Source of the DNA: Ignavibacteria bacterium
Lineage (GTDB): Bacteria; Bacteroidota; Ignavibacteria; Ignavibacteriales; Ignavibacteriaceae
Reading direction: 5' to 3'
Length of the DNA: 33,881 nt
NCBI GenBank assembly: GCA_030693705.1
Contig: JAUYAB010000011.1
Location: forward strand, 1-33,881
In this document: one piece after another, positions 1-9,284 of the stretch
How positions within the stretch are numbered: the first letter of the stretch is position 1
Layout: each line of letters begins with the position of its first letter
Notes under the pieces: generated by a model
What the model was told of the DNA's origin: nothing
The model's input: only the letters and a program-made list of their open reading frames with translations
The model's database searches: none
Translations under genes and position numbers: made by a program

Positions 1-55
1 TGCTAAAGATTTAGCTAATCTAATAAAACGAGAATACAAGAAAACAAAAAAGTAA
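1..55 (+). CDS. C-terminal tail of an upstream gene (partial)
   Basis: An open frame from base 2 encodes AKDLANLIKREYKKTKK and stops at TAA 53-55. The lysine-rich, helical-looking end is typical of a protein C-terminus, and the AT-rich spacer begins directly after it. Only 17 codons are visible, so the family cannot be named and the frame could be chance. It is listed because it would place the 336 gene downstream of another plus-strand gene. Confidence 0.35.
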   Translation, partial: AKDLANLIKREYKKTKK

Positions 56-170
56 AAACAACAGAGAATAACCTCCTGGACAAACGAACTTCTTCTAAAG
101 TCAGCTAGTAGATTTACAAAATGCTGTTTTTAGAGATGCCCTACTGACAAATGACCATTGACCGACTTCC

Positions 171-195
171 TCAAAATACCTCAAACGAGGGATTG
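171..195 (+). promoter_or_regulatory. Recurrent upstream motif, copy A
   Basis: A 25-nt stretch (TCAAAATACC then TCAAACGAGGGATTG) lies 140 nt before the ATG of the first LamG gene. It matches copies at 1656-1679, 4355-4379 and 18424-18448, each upstream of a gene for a T9SS-exported protein and in the same orientation. This suggests a shared operator or leader-RNA element. The function is inferred only from recurrence. Confidence 0.45.
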
Positions 196-335
196 TCCTC
201 CTTACCCTTCTAACATAATTTTCTTTGGTCTTAAAAGAAATTCTTTAAATCAATACAAAAATCAGATTATAAATAAGTATCTCTTAACAAACACTAAATC
301 AAATAACAAAAAACAAAAAAGGAAAAGGTACAATC

Positions 336-1592
336 ATGAAAAATCTTTTACAAAGATTGGCGCTTTTGATAGCTTTGGTTATGCTATCATCATTATCCTA
401 TTCACAAAAAGGCTGGTGGAAATTTGACAACCCGGCTGATTTAACTGCTGCAGTGCCAGGTTTCGGAAATGCTTTAGAACTTACCGGAACACAGACGGCG
501 ATTGCTGGTCCAACTGTAAACAACGGAGCTGTAACCGTTCCTAAGGGAAGTTATTATAAAATGACACATGGAATTGCTCCAAACGGCGGCGGTGCAAAAG
601 TCAACCAATTTACGTTGATGTTTGATTTTAAAATAGCAGCAACCGCATGGCATAATTTCTTTCAAACCGATTCAACTGCTGCCGGCAGTGACGGGGATCT
701 TTTTATAAACACATCCAATTTTATTGGCACCTGGGCATTAGGATATGCATCAACTCCTATTGTTAATGAAACATGGTATCGCTTAGTCGTCTCTTGTGAT
801 AATACCCATTCTTTCAAGACATATCTTGGCGGTCAGTTGCTAAAAGACGGCGCTGTTTCCGGTATGGACATGATAGATGGCCGTTATTCACTTCGCCCAT
901 TTTTACTTCTTTTTGCTGATGATGACGGTGATGATGGCGATATTGATATTGCAGAAGCTGCCATCTGGGATTATGCTCTTACGTCAGATGAAGTTTTGGC
1001 GCTTGGCGGCATCGGTGGAGCTCTACCTGTTGAACTAAGTTCTTTTAACGCAGTTCAGTTAAAAGGAAGTGTAGTTCTTAATTGGGAAACCGCTACTGAA
1101 AAAAATAACAGCGGATTTGCCGTTGAAAGAAAAAGCGAAAACCAAAACTGGCAACAAGTTGGATTCGTTTCCGGTTATGGAACTTCAACCGAAAAACATA
1201 ATTATACTTATACCGATCAAACCGTTGCTTCCGGAAAATATTCTTACAGATTGAAACAAATGGATCATAACGGTACGTTTGAATATTCACAAGTTGTTGA
1301 AGTATTATTAACTCCATCAGAATTCAAAATGTATAATAACTATCCTAACCCGTTCAACCCTTCAACCATTATTGCGTATGAACTTCCAGCAGATGCGTTT
1401 GTTACGTTGAGAGTTTATAATACCACCGGTGAACAAGTTGCTGAATTGGTTAATGAATTTCAGATTACAGGAAAATACAATAAGAGTTTCAACACATCTT
1501 CTCTAAATAGTTCTTTGCCAAGCGGAATTTACTTTGCTGAATTACGTGCAAATGAAAAAGTTCAAAGAATAAAAATGATGTTGTTGAAGTAA
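336..1592 (+). CDS. Secreted LamG-like protein with T9SS type A sorting domain
   Basis: A 418-residue exported protein of unknown ligand. A signal peptide spans residues 1-23, cut near SYS|QKG. A LamG/concanavalin-like jelly roll (about 24-225) follows, with an acidic FADDDGDDGDIDIAEAAIWD stretch at 193-212 that may bind calcium. An FN3-like linker domain (about 229-325, NWETATEKNN) and a T9SS type A domain (about 330-418, NYPNPFNPS) complete it. It is the shortest of four tandem paralogues that share the KGWWKFD opening, and the only one with no catalytic or second binding domain, so it is probably a surface lectin or adhesin. The start is ATG 336, 7 nt after AAAAGG. A hairpin follows the stop at 1606-1650. 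LamG folds are sequence-divergent, so the binding role is inferred. Confidence 0.88.
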   Translation: MKNLLQRLALLIALVMLSSLSYSQKGWWKFDNPADLTAAVPGFGNALELTGTQTAIAGPTVNNGAVTVPKGSYYKMTHGIAPNGGGAKVNQFTLMFDFKIAATAWHNFFQTDSTAAGSDGDLFINTSNFIGTWALGYASTPIVNETWYRLVVSCDNTHSFKTYLGGQLLKDGAVSGMDMIDGRYSLRPFLLLFADDDGDDGDIDIAEAAIWDYALTSDEVLALGGIGGALPVELSSFNAVQLKGSVVLNWETATEKNNSGFAVERKSENQNWQQVGFVSGYGTSTEKHNYTYTDQTVASGKYSYRLKQMDHNGTFEYSQVVEVLLTPSEFKMYNNYPNPFNPSTIIAYELPADAFVTLRVYNTTGEQVAELVNEFQITGKYNKSFNTSSLNSSLPSGIYFAELRANEKVQRIKMMLLK

Positions 1593-1605
1593 TTTAATAA
1601 TTAAA

Positions 1606-1650
1606 ACGGCTGTCTCAAGCCTTTCGAATGATTTACTTGAGACAGTCCGT
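1606..1650 (+). terminator. Hairpin terminator after the first LamG gene
   Basis: Inverted arms CTGTCTCAAG (1610-1619) and CTTGAGACAG (1636-1645) pair perfectly, and flanking ACGG/CCGT extend the stem with a bulge. It begins 13 nt after the stop codon. There is no long U-run, so termination is likely but not certain. A near copy follows the next gene at 4306-4346. Confidence 0.55.
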
Positions 1651-1655
1651 TCTAT

Positions 1656-1679
1656 TCAAAATACCACTAAGAGGGATTG
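1656..1679 (+). promoter_or_regulatory. Recurrent upstream motif, copy B
   Basis: TCAAAATACCAC followed by TAAGAGGGATTG, one base shorter than the other long copies. It begins 6 nt after the terminator hairpin and ends 76 nt before the ATG of the first metallophosphoesterase gene. The hairpin-plus-motif arrangement is repeated with the same spacing at 4306-4379. Confidence 0.45.
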
Positions 1680-1755
1680 AGGGGAATTTTTAATCTACTT
1701 TATGTTTGCACAAACAAATATAATCTTTCATCAATAAATTTTATTTAGGTGTAAT

Positions 1756-4290
1756 ATGATACGCTTCTTATTTTTTTATTGGTCATTTGTTTTTTTTCTT
1801 AGCCCTGCCATTTATTCACAAGTTTCTTCCCCAAAAGGCTGGTGGAAATTTGATGACCCAAGTAATCCCCTTGTAGCTGAACAAAATTATGGCACTGATC
1901 TGCAGTTAGTAGGAACACATCAAGTAATAGACGGACCCGAAATCGGGAACGGCGCAGTAAAAATTGGTATTGGCAGTTATTATAAAATGTTCCATGGAAT
2001 TCCACCAAATGGAGGTGGTCACCGCCTGGTGAATGAATACTCAATACAAATTGATTTTCGTATTCCGGCTCTCGACGGCTGGCATTGCTTCTTCCAAACA
2101 AGTCCCACAAACAAGGATGATGGAGATTGCTTTATTAACACGGCGGGAAATGTTGGTGTTGCAATAACCGGATATTCTACATACGCCGTAAAACCGGATG
2201 AATGGTATCGGCTGGTCATCTCGGTAAAAAATGAAACTCAATACAAGTATTACTTAGATGGACAATTACTTCTCGATGGAATAGTTCAGCCAATTGATGG
2301 GCGGCTTGCCCTTGATGATCCGCTGCTTGTTTTTGCTGATGATGATGGTGAAGATGGCGAAATTGACTGCGCGGAGATTGCAATTTGGGATGTTCCCCTA
2401 ACGCTTGAGGAAATAGTCTCTTTAGGCGGTTACGGGCACACAGTTGATATTTTGACGACAAAGCAATTAATACTTGTTCCTTATTTACAGGAGCCCACTA
2501 CCAACTCAATGTATGTTTGCTGGCATGATACCCTGGCGACGGTAACAAATGTTGAATATGGTACTACTTCAACACTGGGACAAGTAACTTCCGGAACCAG
2601 TGAAATTATTCTTGATCCTTACCGGTGGCATTCGGTAAAGCTAACGGGGTTACTGCCAAATACCGAATATTTTTATAGAGCCGTAAGCGGAAGCGGTACC
2701 TCCCAAATTTATTCATTTAAAACTTTACCGGATAGTAATTTTACCGGGAAAGTAAGATTTGTGGTATTTGGAGATACTCATAATAATGACACAACTATGT
2801 CGGTTAAGATTATCAAAGAAGCTAAAGAGAAAATACAGGAACTTTACGGGGATGATATTCAAAACCAGGTAAACGTTGTTCTTCATACCGGGGATTTAGT
2901 TGTTGACGGCAGTAATATTGTTCAATGGACAAATCAATATTTTGCCCCGATGTCTCAACTTTCACCAAACATTCCCTTAATGACAGTAACAGGAAACCAT
3001 GAAGGGGAAAGTGAAAACTATTATAAATACATGCATTACGATGAAGTTTCTCCAATTCTTACAGCGAATGAAAAATTTTGGTCGTTCAAAATTGCAAATA
3101 CATTATTCATTGGTTTAAACACCAATGCGATTTCTACAATCGGAACGTTGCAAAAAACATGGTTGGATGAACTATTGCTGCAAGTTGAAGCTGATGCAAC
3201 AATAGATTTTGTCTTTGTTATGTCCCATCATTTTGCAATAACAGAATTATGGGGTGAGGGTATTACTTATGATGGCGGTCCAAAATATATAAGTGATGAG
3301 ATATACCCGATCTTAAAAAAATATTCAAAAGTTATTCAACACTCGTATGGGCATACCCACGGGTTTGAAAGAGGAACAGTTGAATCCGAAGCGATAAATT
3401 CCCACGGTGATTTTAGAACTATCTGCGGCGGCGGCGGCGGCGGAGCTTTAGACCGTTGGGGCGCATTTGAAAATACTGATTTTCCTTCTATTCAAATTAC
3501 ATTTGATCAATATTTCTATCAGATTGTTGAGATTGATGTTGCAAATAAAATCTTCGAATCATCAATGTATAGTCTCGGTAATCCGAGTTTGCTCCGTGAT
3601 AGCGAATTAATGGATAGATGGTACAAAAAAGTTGATCAACCCGTTCCGGCGAATCCTGTTACCTACGCGCCGACTCTTACAACAACTGATGTTACTTTCA
3701 ATACTTCAGCTATTAGCGCCGACTCTTTAATGACGGTGAAAATTCAAATTACGGATCGTATGGATTTTAGCAAGATCCTTATTGACACCATGGTAAACTG
3801 GAAAAATGTTTATGGCGTTGATGTTAATTACAATCCCATCGATTTAAATAGCGGACTTGATTTAACTAAACTGTCTTTCAACTCATCACGCTTTAGAACT
3901 ACTAAGTTGTACTATTATAGAGTTAAGTATCGCGATCATAATTTGAAGTGGTCGGGTTGGTCAAATATAACGTCATTCAATGTTACGTCAAACGCAATGG
4001 TAGGCTTAGAAGATGATATAGTTCCTACAGTTTATGGTTTGGAACAAAATTTCCCAAATCCGTTTAACCCGATTACAAAGATTAATTATCAATTACCAAA
4101 GAACAGTTTTGTTACACTGAAAATTTATGACGTACTTGGTAATGAAATTATTTCATTAGTAAATGAAGAAAAAGCTGCCGGTAAATATCAATCCGTTTTT
4201 GATGGAAGCCAGCTAAGCAGCGGTGTTTATTTTTATAAAATTCATGCCGGAGATTTTCTTGAGATAAAAAAACTGATTTTGCTGAAATGA
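1756..4290 (+). CDS. Surface LamG / PAP-like metallophosphoesterase, T9SS cargo
   Basis: An 844-residue exported phosphoesterase. In order: signal peptide (1-21), LamG-like module (about 25-225), FN3/purple-acid-phosphatase N-domain (about 240-325), calcineurin-like metallophosphoesterase (about 333-600), a second FN3-like region (about 630-743) and a T9SS type A domain (about 760-844). The metal-binding series is complete: D340-x-H342, GD at 379-380, GNHE at 413-416, HH at 491-492 and GHTH at 532-535. The expected fold is a two-metal phosphomonoesterase or phosphodiesterase; the substrate is unknown. The LamG module suggests anchoring to a glycan or surface polymer. The gene is paralogous, domain for domain, with 6682-9213. 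The leader TTTAGGTGTAAT before the ATG resembles those of the two later paralogues. Confidence 0.9.
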   Translation: MIRFLFFYWSFVFFLSPAIYSQVSSPKGWWKFDDPSNPLVAEQNYGTDLQLVGTHQVIDGPEIGNGAVKIGIGSYYKMFHGIPPNGGGHRLVNEYSIQIDFRIPALDGWHCFFQTSPTNKDDGDCFINTAGNVGVAITGYSTYAVKPDEWYRLVISVKNETQYKYYLDGQLLLDGIVQPIDGRLALDDPLLVFADDDGEDGEIDCAEIAIWDVPLTLEEIVSLGGYGHTVDILTTKQLILVPYLQEPTTNSMYVCWHDTLATVTNVEYGTTSTLGQVTSGTSEIILDPYRWHSVKLTGLLPNTEYFYRAVSGSGTSQIYSFKTLPDSNFTGKVRFVVFGDTHNNDTTMSVKIIKEAKEKIQELYGDDIQNQVNVVLHTGDLVVDGSNIVQWTNQYFAPMSQLSPNIPLMTVTGNHEGESENYYKYMHYDEVSPILTANEKFWSFKIANTLFIGLNTNAISTIGTLQKTWLDELLLQVEADATIDFVFVMSHHFAITELWGEGITYDGGPKYISDEIYPILKKYSKVIQHSYGHTHGFERGTVESEAINSHGDFRTICGGGGGGALDRWGAFENTDFPSIQITFDQYFYQIVEIDVANKIFESSMYSLGNPSLLRDSELMDRWYKKVDQPVPANPVTYAPTLTTTDVTFNTSAISADSLMTVKIQITDRMDFSKILIDTMVNWKNVYGVDVNYNPIDLNSGLDLTKLSFNSSRFRTTKLYYYRVKYRDHNLKWSGWSNITSFNVTSNAMVGLEDDIVPTVYGLEQNFPNPFNPITKINYQLPKNSFVTLKIYDVLGNEIISLVNEEKAAGKYQSVFDGSQLSSGVYFYKIHAGDFLEIKKLILLK

Positions 4291-4305
4291 GCATAGTATA
4301 AAATC

Positions 4306-4346
4306 GGCTGTCTCAAGTATTTCGAAATGAAATTCTTGAGGCAGCT
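4306..4346 (+). terminator. Hairpin terminator after the first metallophosphoesterase gene
   Basis: Arms CTGTCTCAAG (4308-4317) and CTTGAGGCAG pair with one G-U and leave a TTTCGAAATGAAATT-type loop. Sequence and position match the hairpin at 1606-1650, so the intergenic cassette was probably duplicated along with the LamG genes. Confidence 0.5.
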
Positions 4347-4354
4347 AATTATTT

Positions 4355-4379
4355 TCAAAATACCACAAACGAGGGATTG
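4355..4379 (+). promoter_or_regulatory. Recurrent upstream motif, copy C
   Basis: TCAAAATACCACAAACGAGG then GATTG, 91 nt before the ATG at 4471. It is the closest copy to a consensus and differs from the copy at 18424-18448 at about five positions. Confidence 0.45.
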
Positions 4380-4470
4380 GGGGAGCCCATCATCCGCTTT
4401 ATTTTTACAACAAGAAGTATTGTATTCTTACAATCAATATCGATTATCAATAAATTTACTTAGGTGCAGA

Positions 4471-6483
4471 ATGAAACGCATTTCACTTTTTTCTTTGTTG
4501 TTCATCATTATAGTCAGCTCGGTTCTCTATCCGCAACTTTCATCACGCAAAGGTTGGTGGAAATTTGATGATGCCAATAACCTGCTTAAAGCTGAACCAA
4601 ATACCGGGACAGATCTGTTGTTGGTTGGAAAACATGAAATTATTGACGGACCTACAATAGAAAACGGTGCAGCAAAACTTGGTCCGGGAAACCATTATAA
4701 AATGTTACATGGAATTTCACCGAATGGGGGAGGCGCACGTGTGAATGAATACACAATTCAAATTGATTTTCGCATCCCTGTACTTAGCGGATGGCATTGT
4801 TTCTTCCAGACTGACCCAACTAATGGGACAGATGGTGATTGTTTTGTGAACGCATCTGGCAATATCGGTGTCTATGTAACCGGATATTCTAGCCACTCCA
4901 TTGTTGCGAATGAATGGTACCGGTTTGTGCTTTCAATTAAAAATGGGACGCAACACAAATATTACTTAGATGGACAGTTATTTCACGATGGAACACCTCA
5001 GGCAGTTGATGGCAGATTTGCGCTCGAAGATCTTTTGCTGGTTTTTGCTGATGAAGATGGTGAGGATGGTGAGATTGATTGTGCAGAACTGGCAATTTGG
5101 GATCGTGCGCTCTCTCCTGAAGAAATATTTTCTTTGGGAAGTTTTCACGAGATTGACGTAACTCCCCCAAACCCGTTAACCGCAATGACAGTCACTTCGT
5201 TATTATATCAAAATTTAATTACATGGGATGATGTCTCTGGTGAAACTGGAGAGACTTATGATATTTACTGTTCCGAAAATCCAATAACGGATATTACAAA
5301 AGCCAAGGCTCTTAAATTAGGAGTTGCTGAAAACACACAAAGCGCGGATCAGGTGCTGCGTTCACCTAATACCGATCAGGATTTAACTTACTATTATGCT
5401 ATTGTTTGTAAAGACTATTCAGGAAATTACTCCCAACCTTTTTTCTATAATACCCCAATAACAAATAAAGGAAAAGGTGTTCCAACTATTGCAAAAGCCG
5501 CACCGGTAAATTTCAAAGCGGACGGCGATTTAAGTGAATGGGCGGGTGTTCCTCAGATTAGAATTTTAACCTCTGAAGGAACCGGGTTTGAAGTAGACAT
5601 TAAACCAATTGCGGGGGATGGTGATTTAAGTGTTCTGGCTTATATTGCCGTGGATAAAGATAACCTCTATTTTGCTGCAGATGTTACAGACGATATCTAT
5701 GCATGGTATTCAACGGTAGCCTCATATCAAAACGATTGTGTTGATCTATTCCTTGGCTTATTTGATGCTCATAATATTACAAGACCTTTTGCATATTATC
5801 AAAGGGGAGCTACTCCGCATTACCATTTCAGATTTGATGAAAAACAAGTTCTCATTGAAGGCGGGGCTGAAGCAGACAGCTTACTCCTTAATGATGGTAC
5901 GCAGGATTATTTTTTTGGACAAAAATCCTTAACTCCGGGATACCTTATCGAAGCAAAACTTCCTTTCTCTGTGTTGGCAAATAAACGTGATAGCGGTACC
6001 CTAGACAGTCTTTTCGTTCCGGCAGAAGGAATGGAAATTCCTATTGATTTTTCAATTAATGATAATGATGGAAATCCGAATGATGACGGCGGTCGTGAAG
6101 GGATTCTCTGTTACTCTCCATTAAACAATGACAACGCTTATCAACATCCTTGGAGATGGCTGTGGACCTGGATTGGGAATAAAATGGTTGTTGATGACGT
6201 TAATGATGAAAACATGGTAAATGGTTTCAGCTTAGCTCAAAACTATCCTAATCCTTTTAATCCGTCAACAAAGATTTCTTATGCACTTCAAAATCCGGAA
6301 TTGGTTTCGCTAAAAGTTTTTGATGTGCTTGGACGCGAAGTTGCAACATTGGTAAACCAATATCAATCGGTCGGAAACCATACCGTTAATTTTAATGCGG
6401 TTTCGCTTTCCAGTGGAATCTACTTCTATAAATTGGAAGCGGGCTCATTCAAGAGTATTAAGAAATTAGTGTTGTTGAAGTAA
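4471..6483 (+). CDS. Secreted LamG / FN3 / CBM9-like protein, T9SS cargo
   Basis: A 670-residue exported protein without a recognised catalytic domain. It has a signal peptide (1-21), a LamG-like module (about 25-222), an FN3-like domain (about 230-330), a CBM9/DOMON-like domain opening at DGDLSEW (351-357) and running to about 575, and a T9SS type A domain (about 585-670). The frame stays open upstream to an ATG at 4327, but that ATG lies inside the preceding hairpin. The start at 4471 gives a proper signal peptide and the conserved CTTAGGTGCAGA leader. The FN3-CBM9-sorting-domain half is shared with the gene at 31380, whose N-terminal half is unrelated. The likely role is carbohydrate binding at the cell surface; the ligand is unknown. 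Confidence 0.85.
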   Translation: MKRISLFSLLFIIIVSSVLYPQLSSRKGWWKFDDANNLLKAEPNTGTDLLLVGKHEIIDGPTIENGAAKLGPGNHYKMLHGISPNGGGARVNEYTIQIDFRIPVLSGWHCFFQTDPTNGTDGDCFVNASGNIGVYVTGYSSHSIVANEWYRFVLSIKNGTQHKYYLDGQLFHDGTPQAVDGRFALEDLLLVFADEDGEDGEIDCAELAIWDRALSPEEIFSLGSFHEIDVTPPNPLTAMTVTSLLYQNLITWDDVSGETGETYDIYCSENPITDITKAKALKLGVAENTQSADQVLRSPNTDQDLTYYYAIVCKDYSGNYSQPFFYNTPITNKGKGVPTIAKAAPVNFKADGDLSEWAGVPQIRILTSEGTGFEVDIKPIAGDGDLSVLAYIAVDKDNLYFAADVTDDIYAWYSTVASYQNDCVDLFLGLFDAHNITRPFAYYQRGATPHYHFRFDEKQVLIEGGAEADSLLLNDGTQDYFFGQKSLTPGYLIEAKLPFSVLANKRDSGTLDSLFVPAEGMEIPIDFSINDNDGNPNDDGGREGILCYSPLNNDNAYQHPWRWLWTWIGNKMVVDDVNDENMVNGFSLAQNYPNPFNPSTKISYALQNPELVSLKVFDVLGREVATLVNQYQSVGNHTVNFNAVSLSSGIYFYKLEAGSFKSIKKLVLLK

Positions 6484-6529
6484 CTAATGCTATGTAAACT
6501 CGATTCGTAATGATATGAGTTGACACAGA

Positions 6530-6663
6530 GAAAGTTACATTACGCAAAGCTTCAATCGGTTTCTTAATCTTAATCTTTTTCGTAATCTTAATCTCATCTA
6601 AAAACGAGTAAGATTACGATTAAGATGATTTTTCAGTAGCAAGTACGCAATGTGAGTTAGTAA
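6530..6663. mobile_element. MITE-like inverted-repeat element, copy 1
   Basis: This AT-rich stretch between two LamG-family genes has imperfect terminal inverted repeats: ACATTACGCAAAG on the left and ACGCAATGTGAGTTA on the right. Inside it are interrupted inverted arms rich in TTAATCTTAATC and GATTACGATTAAGA. Its left part matches the reverse complement of the right part of the element at 16379-16547 (TTACGCAAA, AATCGG and TTCTTAATC in order). It has no coding capacity. A non-autonomous mobile element is the likeliest reading. Confidence 0.5.
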
Positions 6664-6681
6664 TTTTAATTTAGGAATTGT

Positions 6682-9213
6682 ATGAAACGTATTTCATTTT
6701 TTTGTCTGGTTTTTATTTTCGCATTTAACTCTGTTTTCTATTCACAAGTTTCCACCCGCAAAGGCTGGTGGAAATTTGATGATGCTTCTAATCTGCTAAA
6801 AGCCGAACCGGGCTTTGGAAATGATTTACAGTTAGTTGGAACTCATCAAACAGTCAATGGACCGGGAGCCGGTAACGGCGCTGTAAAAATTGGAGTTGGC
6901 AGCTATTACAAAATGTATCATGGAATTGCAGCCAATGGCGGCGGAGCTTTTGTAAATGATTATTCAATTCAATTTGATTTTAGCGTCCCGGCGATCGATG
7001 GATGGAGATGTTTCTTTCAACTTACTCCCGCAAATAATAATGACGGCGATTGTTTTATCAACACCGCCGGAAATATTGGAACCGCAGCCACCGGATATTC
7101 ACAATACGCAGTTAAAGCTAATGAATGGTACCGGTTTACCGTTTCGGTTAAAAACGGTGTACAGTATAATACCTATATTGATGGGCAGTTACTCCGTACT
7201 GGAACAGTCCAAAGTGTTGACGGACGTTTTTCCCTCGACAGTTTATTACTGGTTTTTGCCGATAATGATGGAGAAGATAAAGAAATAAATTGTGCGGAAC
7301 TCGCGATTTGGGATCATGCTTTAACCGCTAATGAAATTGCTTCTCTTGGGGGATATGGTCATCAAGTTGCGGCTCCCGGAACAAAGCAAGTAATACTCGT
7401 TCCTTTTTTAAATGAACCGACAACAAACTCGATCTACGTTTGCTGGCACGATACGTCCGCAGCAAGTACAAGTGTTGAATATGGAACAACACTATCGTTG
7501 GGGCAAACCGTTAGCGGTACAAGTGAACTTATCGGAGTTCCTTATCGATGGCATTCGGTTAAACTATCCGGACTGCAATCAAACACCGAGTATTTTTATA
7601 AAGCGGTAAGCGGCAGCGGTTCATCGGCAGTTTATTCCTTTAGAACATTGCCGGATAGCAGTTCGAATGGAAAAATCAGATTCTTACTTTTAAGCGATAC
7701 GCACAGCACCGATACAACAATGGCTGTCAAAGTAATCAAAGAAGCAAAAAAGAAAATTCAGCAGCTCTACGGAAACGATATTCAGAATCAAATTAACTTT
7801 GTACTGCATTCAGGTGATTTGGTTGTTGACGGCAATAATTTAATTCAATGGACGGATGAATTTTTCGCCCCGATGTCTGCAATTTCTCCTAACATACCGT
7901 TTATGACTGTTACGGGAAACCATGAAGCCGAAAGTCAGTATTACTATAGATATATGCACTATGACGAAGTTTCTCCCGTGCCGGCTGTTAGTGAAAGATT
8001 TTGGTCTTTCAAAGCGGCAAACACGTTGTTTATCGGGTTGAACACGAATGCAATCACAACCGTAGGAACACTGCAAAAAGTTCTTGTAGAGCAAATGCTT
8101 ATTTCTGCGGAAGCCGATACTTCAATCGATTTTGTATTTGTTATCTCGCACCATATGGTTGTTACCGAATTATGGGGAGAAGGAATTACTTATGACGGCG
8201 GACCGAACTATATGAAGACACAGATCTATCCGCTTTTTAAAAAATATTCTAAAGTTGTTCAACATTCATATGGACATACGCACGGCTTCGAAAGAGGAAC
8301 GGTTGAATCCGAAGCAGTAAACCCCCGCGGTGATTTTAGAATGGTTTGCGGCGGCGGCGGCGGCGGCGCAACCGATCGTTGGGGAGCTTTTAAGAATTCG
8401 GATTTCCCCGAAATTCAAATTACATACGATGATTATTTTTATCAGATTATTGAGATTGATCCTGCAAAACAAACATTCGAATCTTCAATGTACAGTTTAG
8501 GCAATGCAAGTAAGAGCAGAGATTCCGAATTGAGAGATCATTGGTATAGAAAAGCGAATCAACCTGCACCCGCTAATCCCGTTACGAGCGCTCCATCGGT
8601 TGATACTATTAATATTACTTTCAACACTTCACCGCTTAGCGGAAGTGATTCGTTGATGACCGTAAAAATTCAGGCTGCCGATAATGAAAACTTTACCGTT
8701 TCAACTATAGATACAATGGTGCATTGGACGGACATTTATGGCGGCGCAGATGCAAGTTTCAATGCGAAGGATTTAAATGCGGGAATTGATTTAACGAAAT
8801 TGACGTTCAGCACTAAACGGTTTGATTCCAGCAAACAATATTACTACAGAGTAAAATACCGCGATCATAATTTGAAATGGTCGGGATGGTCAAACACCAC
8901 TACATTCAATGTTAAAACCGATGTTAAAGATAATTCTATTCCAACGGTTTATGCTTTGCAGCAAAATTTCCCGAACCCGTTTAATCCCATAACGACTATT
9001 AATTATCAGCTTCCAAAAGAAAGCTTTGTTACAATAAGAGTATTTGATATTCTAGGAAATCAGGTAACCGAATTAGTGAATGGATATCAGAGTGCCGGAA
9101 ATTATAAAGTTAGCTTTCCTGCAAACAACATGAAGTTGACCAGTGGAACTTATTTCTACCAATTACGAGCTGGTGATTTTATGTGTGTGAGGAAAATGTT
9201 ATTGTTGAAATAA
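6682..9213 (+). CDS. Second surface LamG / PAP-like metallophosphoesterase, T9SS cargo
   Basis: An 843-residue paralogue of the 1756-4290 product with the same order: signal peptide, LamG-like module, PAP-type FN3 domain, metallophosphoesterase, FN3-like region, T9SS type A domain. Metal-ligand motifs are kept (D339-x-H341, GD at 378-379, GNHE at 412-415, a later SHH and GHTH). A glycine run just after GHTH, also present in the sister protein, is coded by tandem GGC triplets near 8350. Differences cluster in loops (for example GDTHNN against SDTHST), so substrate preference may differ. The ATG at 6682 follows TTTAGGAATTGT. The upstream gap carries a MITE-like element instead of the hairpin-plus-motif cassette, so its control may differ from its siblings. 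Confidence 0.9.
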   Translation: MKRISFFCLVFIFAFNSVFYSQVSTRKGWWKFDDASNLLKAEPGFGNDLQLVGTHQTVNGPGAGNGAVKIGVGSYYKMYHGIAANGGGAFVNDYSIQFDFSVPAIDGWRCFFQLTPANNNDGDCFINTAGNIGTAATGYSQYAVKANEWYRFTVSVKNGVQYNTYIDGQLLRTGTVQSVDGRFSLDSLLLVFADNDGEDKEINCAELAIWDHALTANEIASLGGYGHQVAAPGTKQVILVPFLNEPTTNSIYVCWHDTSAASTSVEYGTTLSLGQTVSGTSELIGVPYRWHSVKLSGLQSNTEYFYKAVSGSGSSAVYSFRTLPDSSSNGKIRFLLLSDTHSTDTTMAVKVIKEAKKKIQQLYGNDIQNQINFVLHSGDLVVDGNNLIQWTDEFFAPMSAISPNIPFMTVTGNHEAESQYYYRYMHYDEVSPVPAVSERFWSFKAANTLFIGLNTNAITTVGTLQKVLVEQMLISAEADTSIDFVFVISHHMVVTELWGEGITYDGGPNYMKTQIYPLFKKYSKVVQHSYGHTHGFERGTVESEAVNPRGDFRMVCGGGGGGATDRWGAFKNSDFPEIQITYDDYFYQIIEIDPAKQTFESSMYSLGNASKSRDSELRDHWYRKANQPAPANPVTSAPSVDTINITFNTSPLSGSDSLMTVKIQAADNENFTVSTIDTMVHWTDIYGGADASFNAKDLNAGIDLTKLTFSTKRFDSSKQYYYRVKYRDHNLKWSGWSNTTTFNVKTDVKDNSIPTVYALQQNFPNPFNPITTINYQLPKESFVTIRVFDILGNQVTELVNGYQSAGNYKVSFPANNMKLTSGTYFYQLRAGDFMCVRKMLLLK

Positions 9214-9284
9214 TTAACCACAATGCACAAAGAATTCAGAAATTTTAGATAAAATTTTTATAAATACAAAATGGAGACATTTTT

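Noticed and set aside
158-427. 89-codon plus-strand ORF overlapping the first LamG gene
   Set aside because: No domain or plausible ribosome site; it overlaps the signal peptide of a convincing gene in another frame and spans the recurrent upstream motif.
4327-4470. Upstream in-frame extension of the LamG/CBM9 gene
   Set aside because: The extra 48 codons run through the terminator hairpin and the recurrent motif; the ATG at 4471 gives a clean signal peptide and a conserved leader.
8349-8370. GGC triplet tract as a phase-variation microsatellite
   Set aside because: Triplet changes would keep the frame, and the glycine run is also present in the paralogue at about 3426, so it is more likely a conserved loop of the phosphoesterase.
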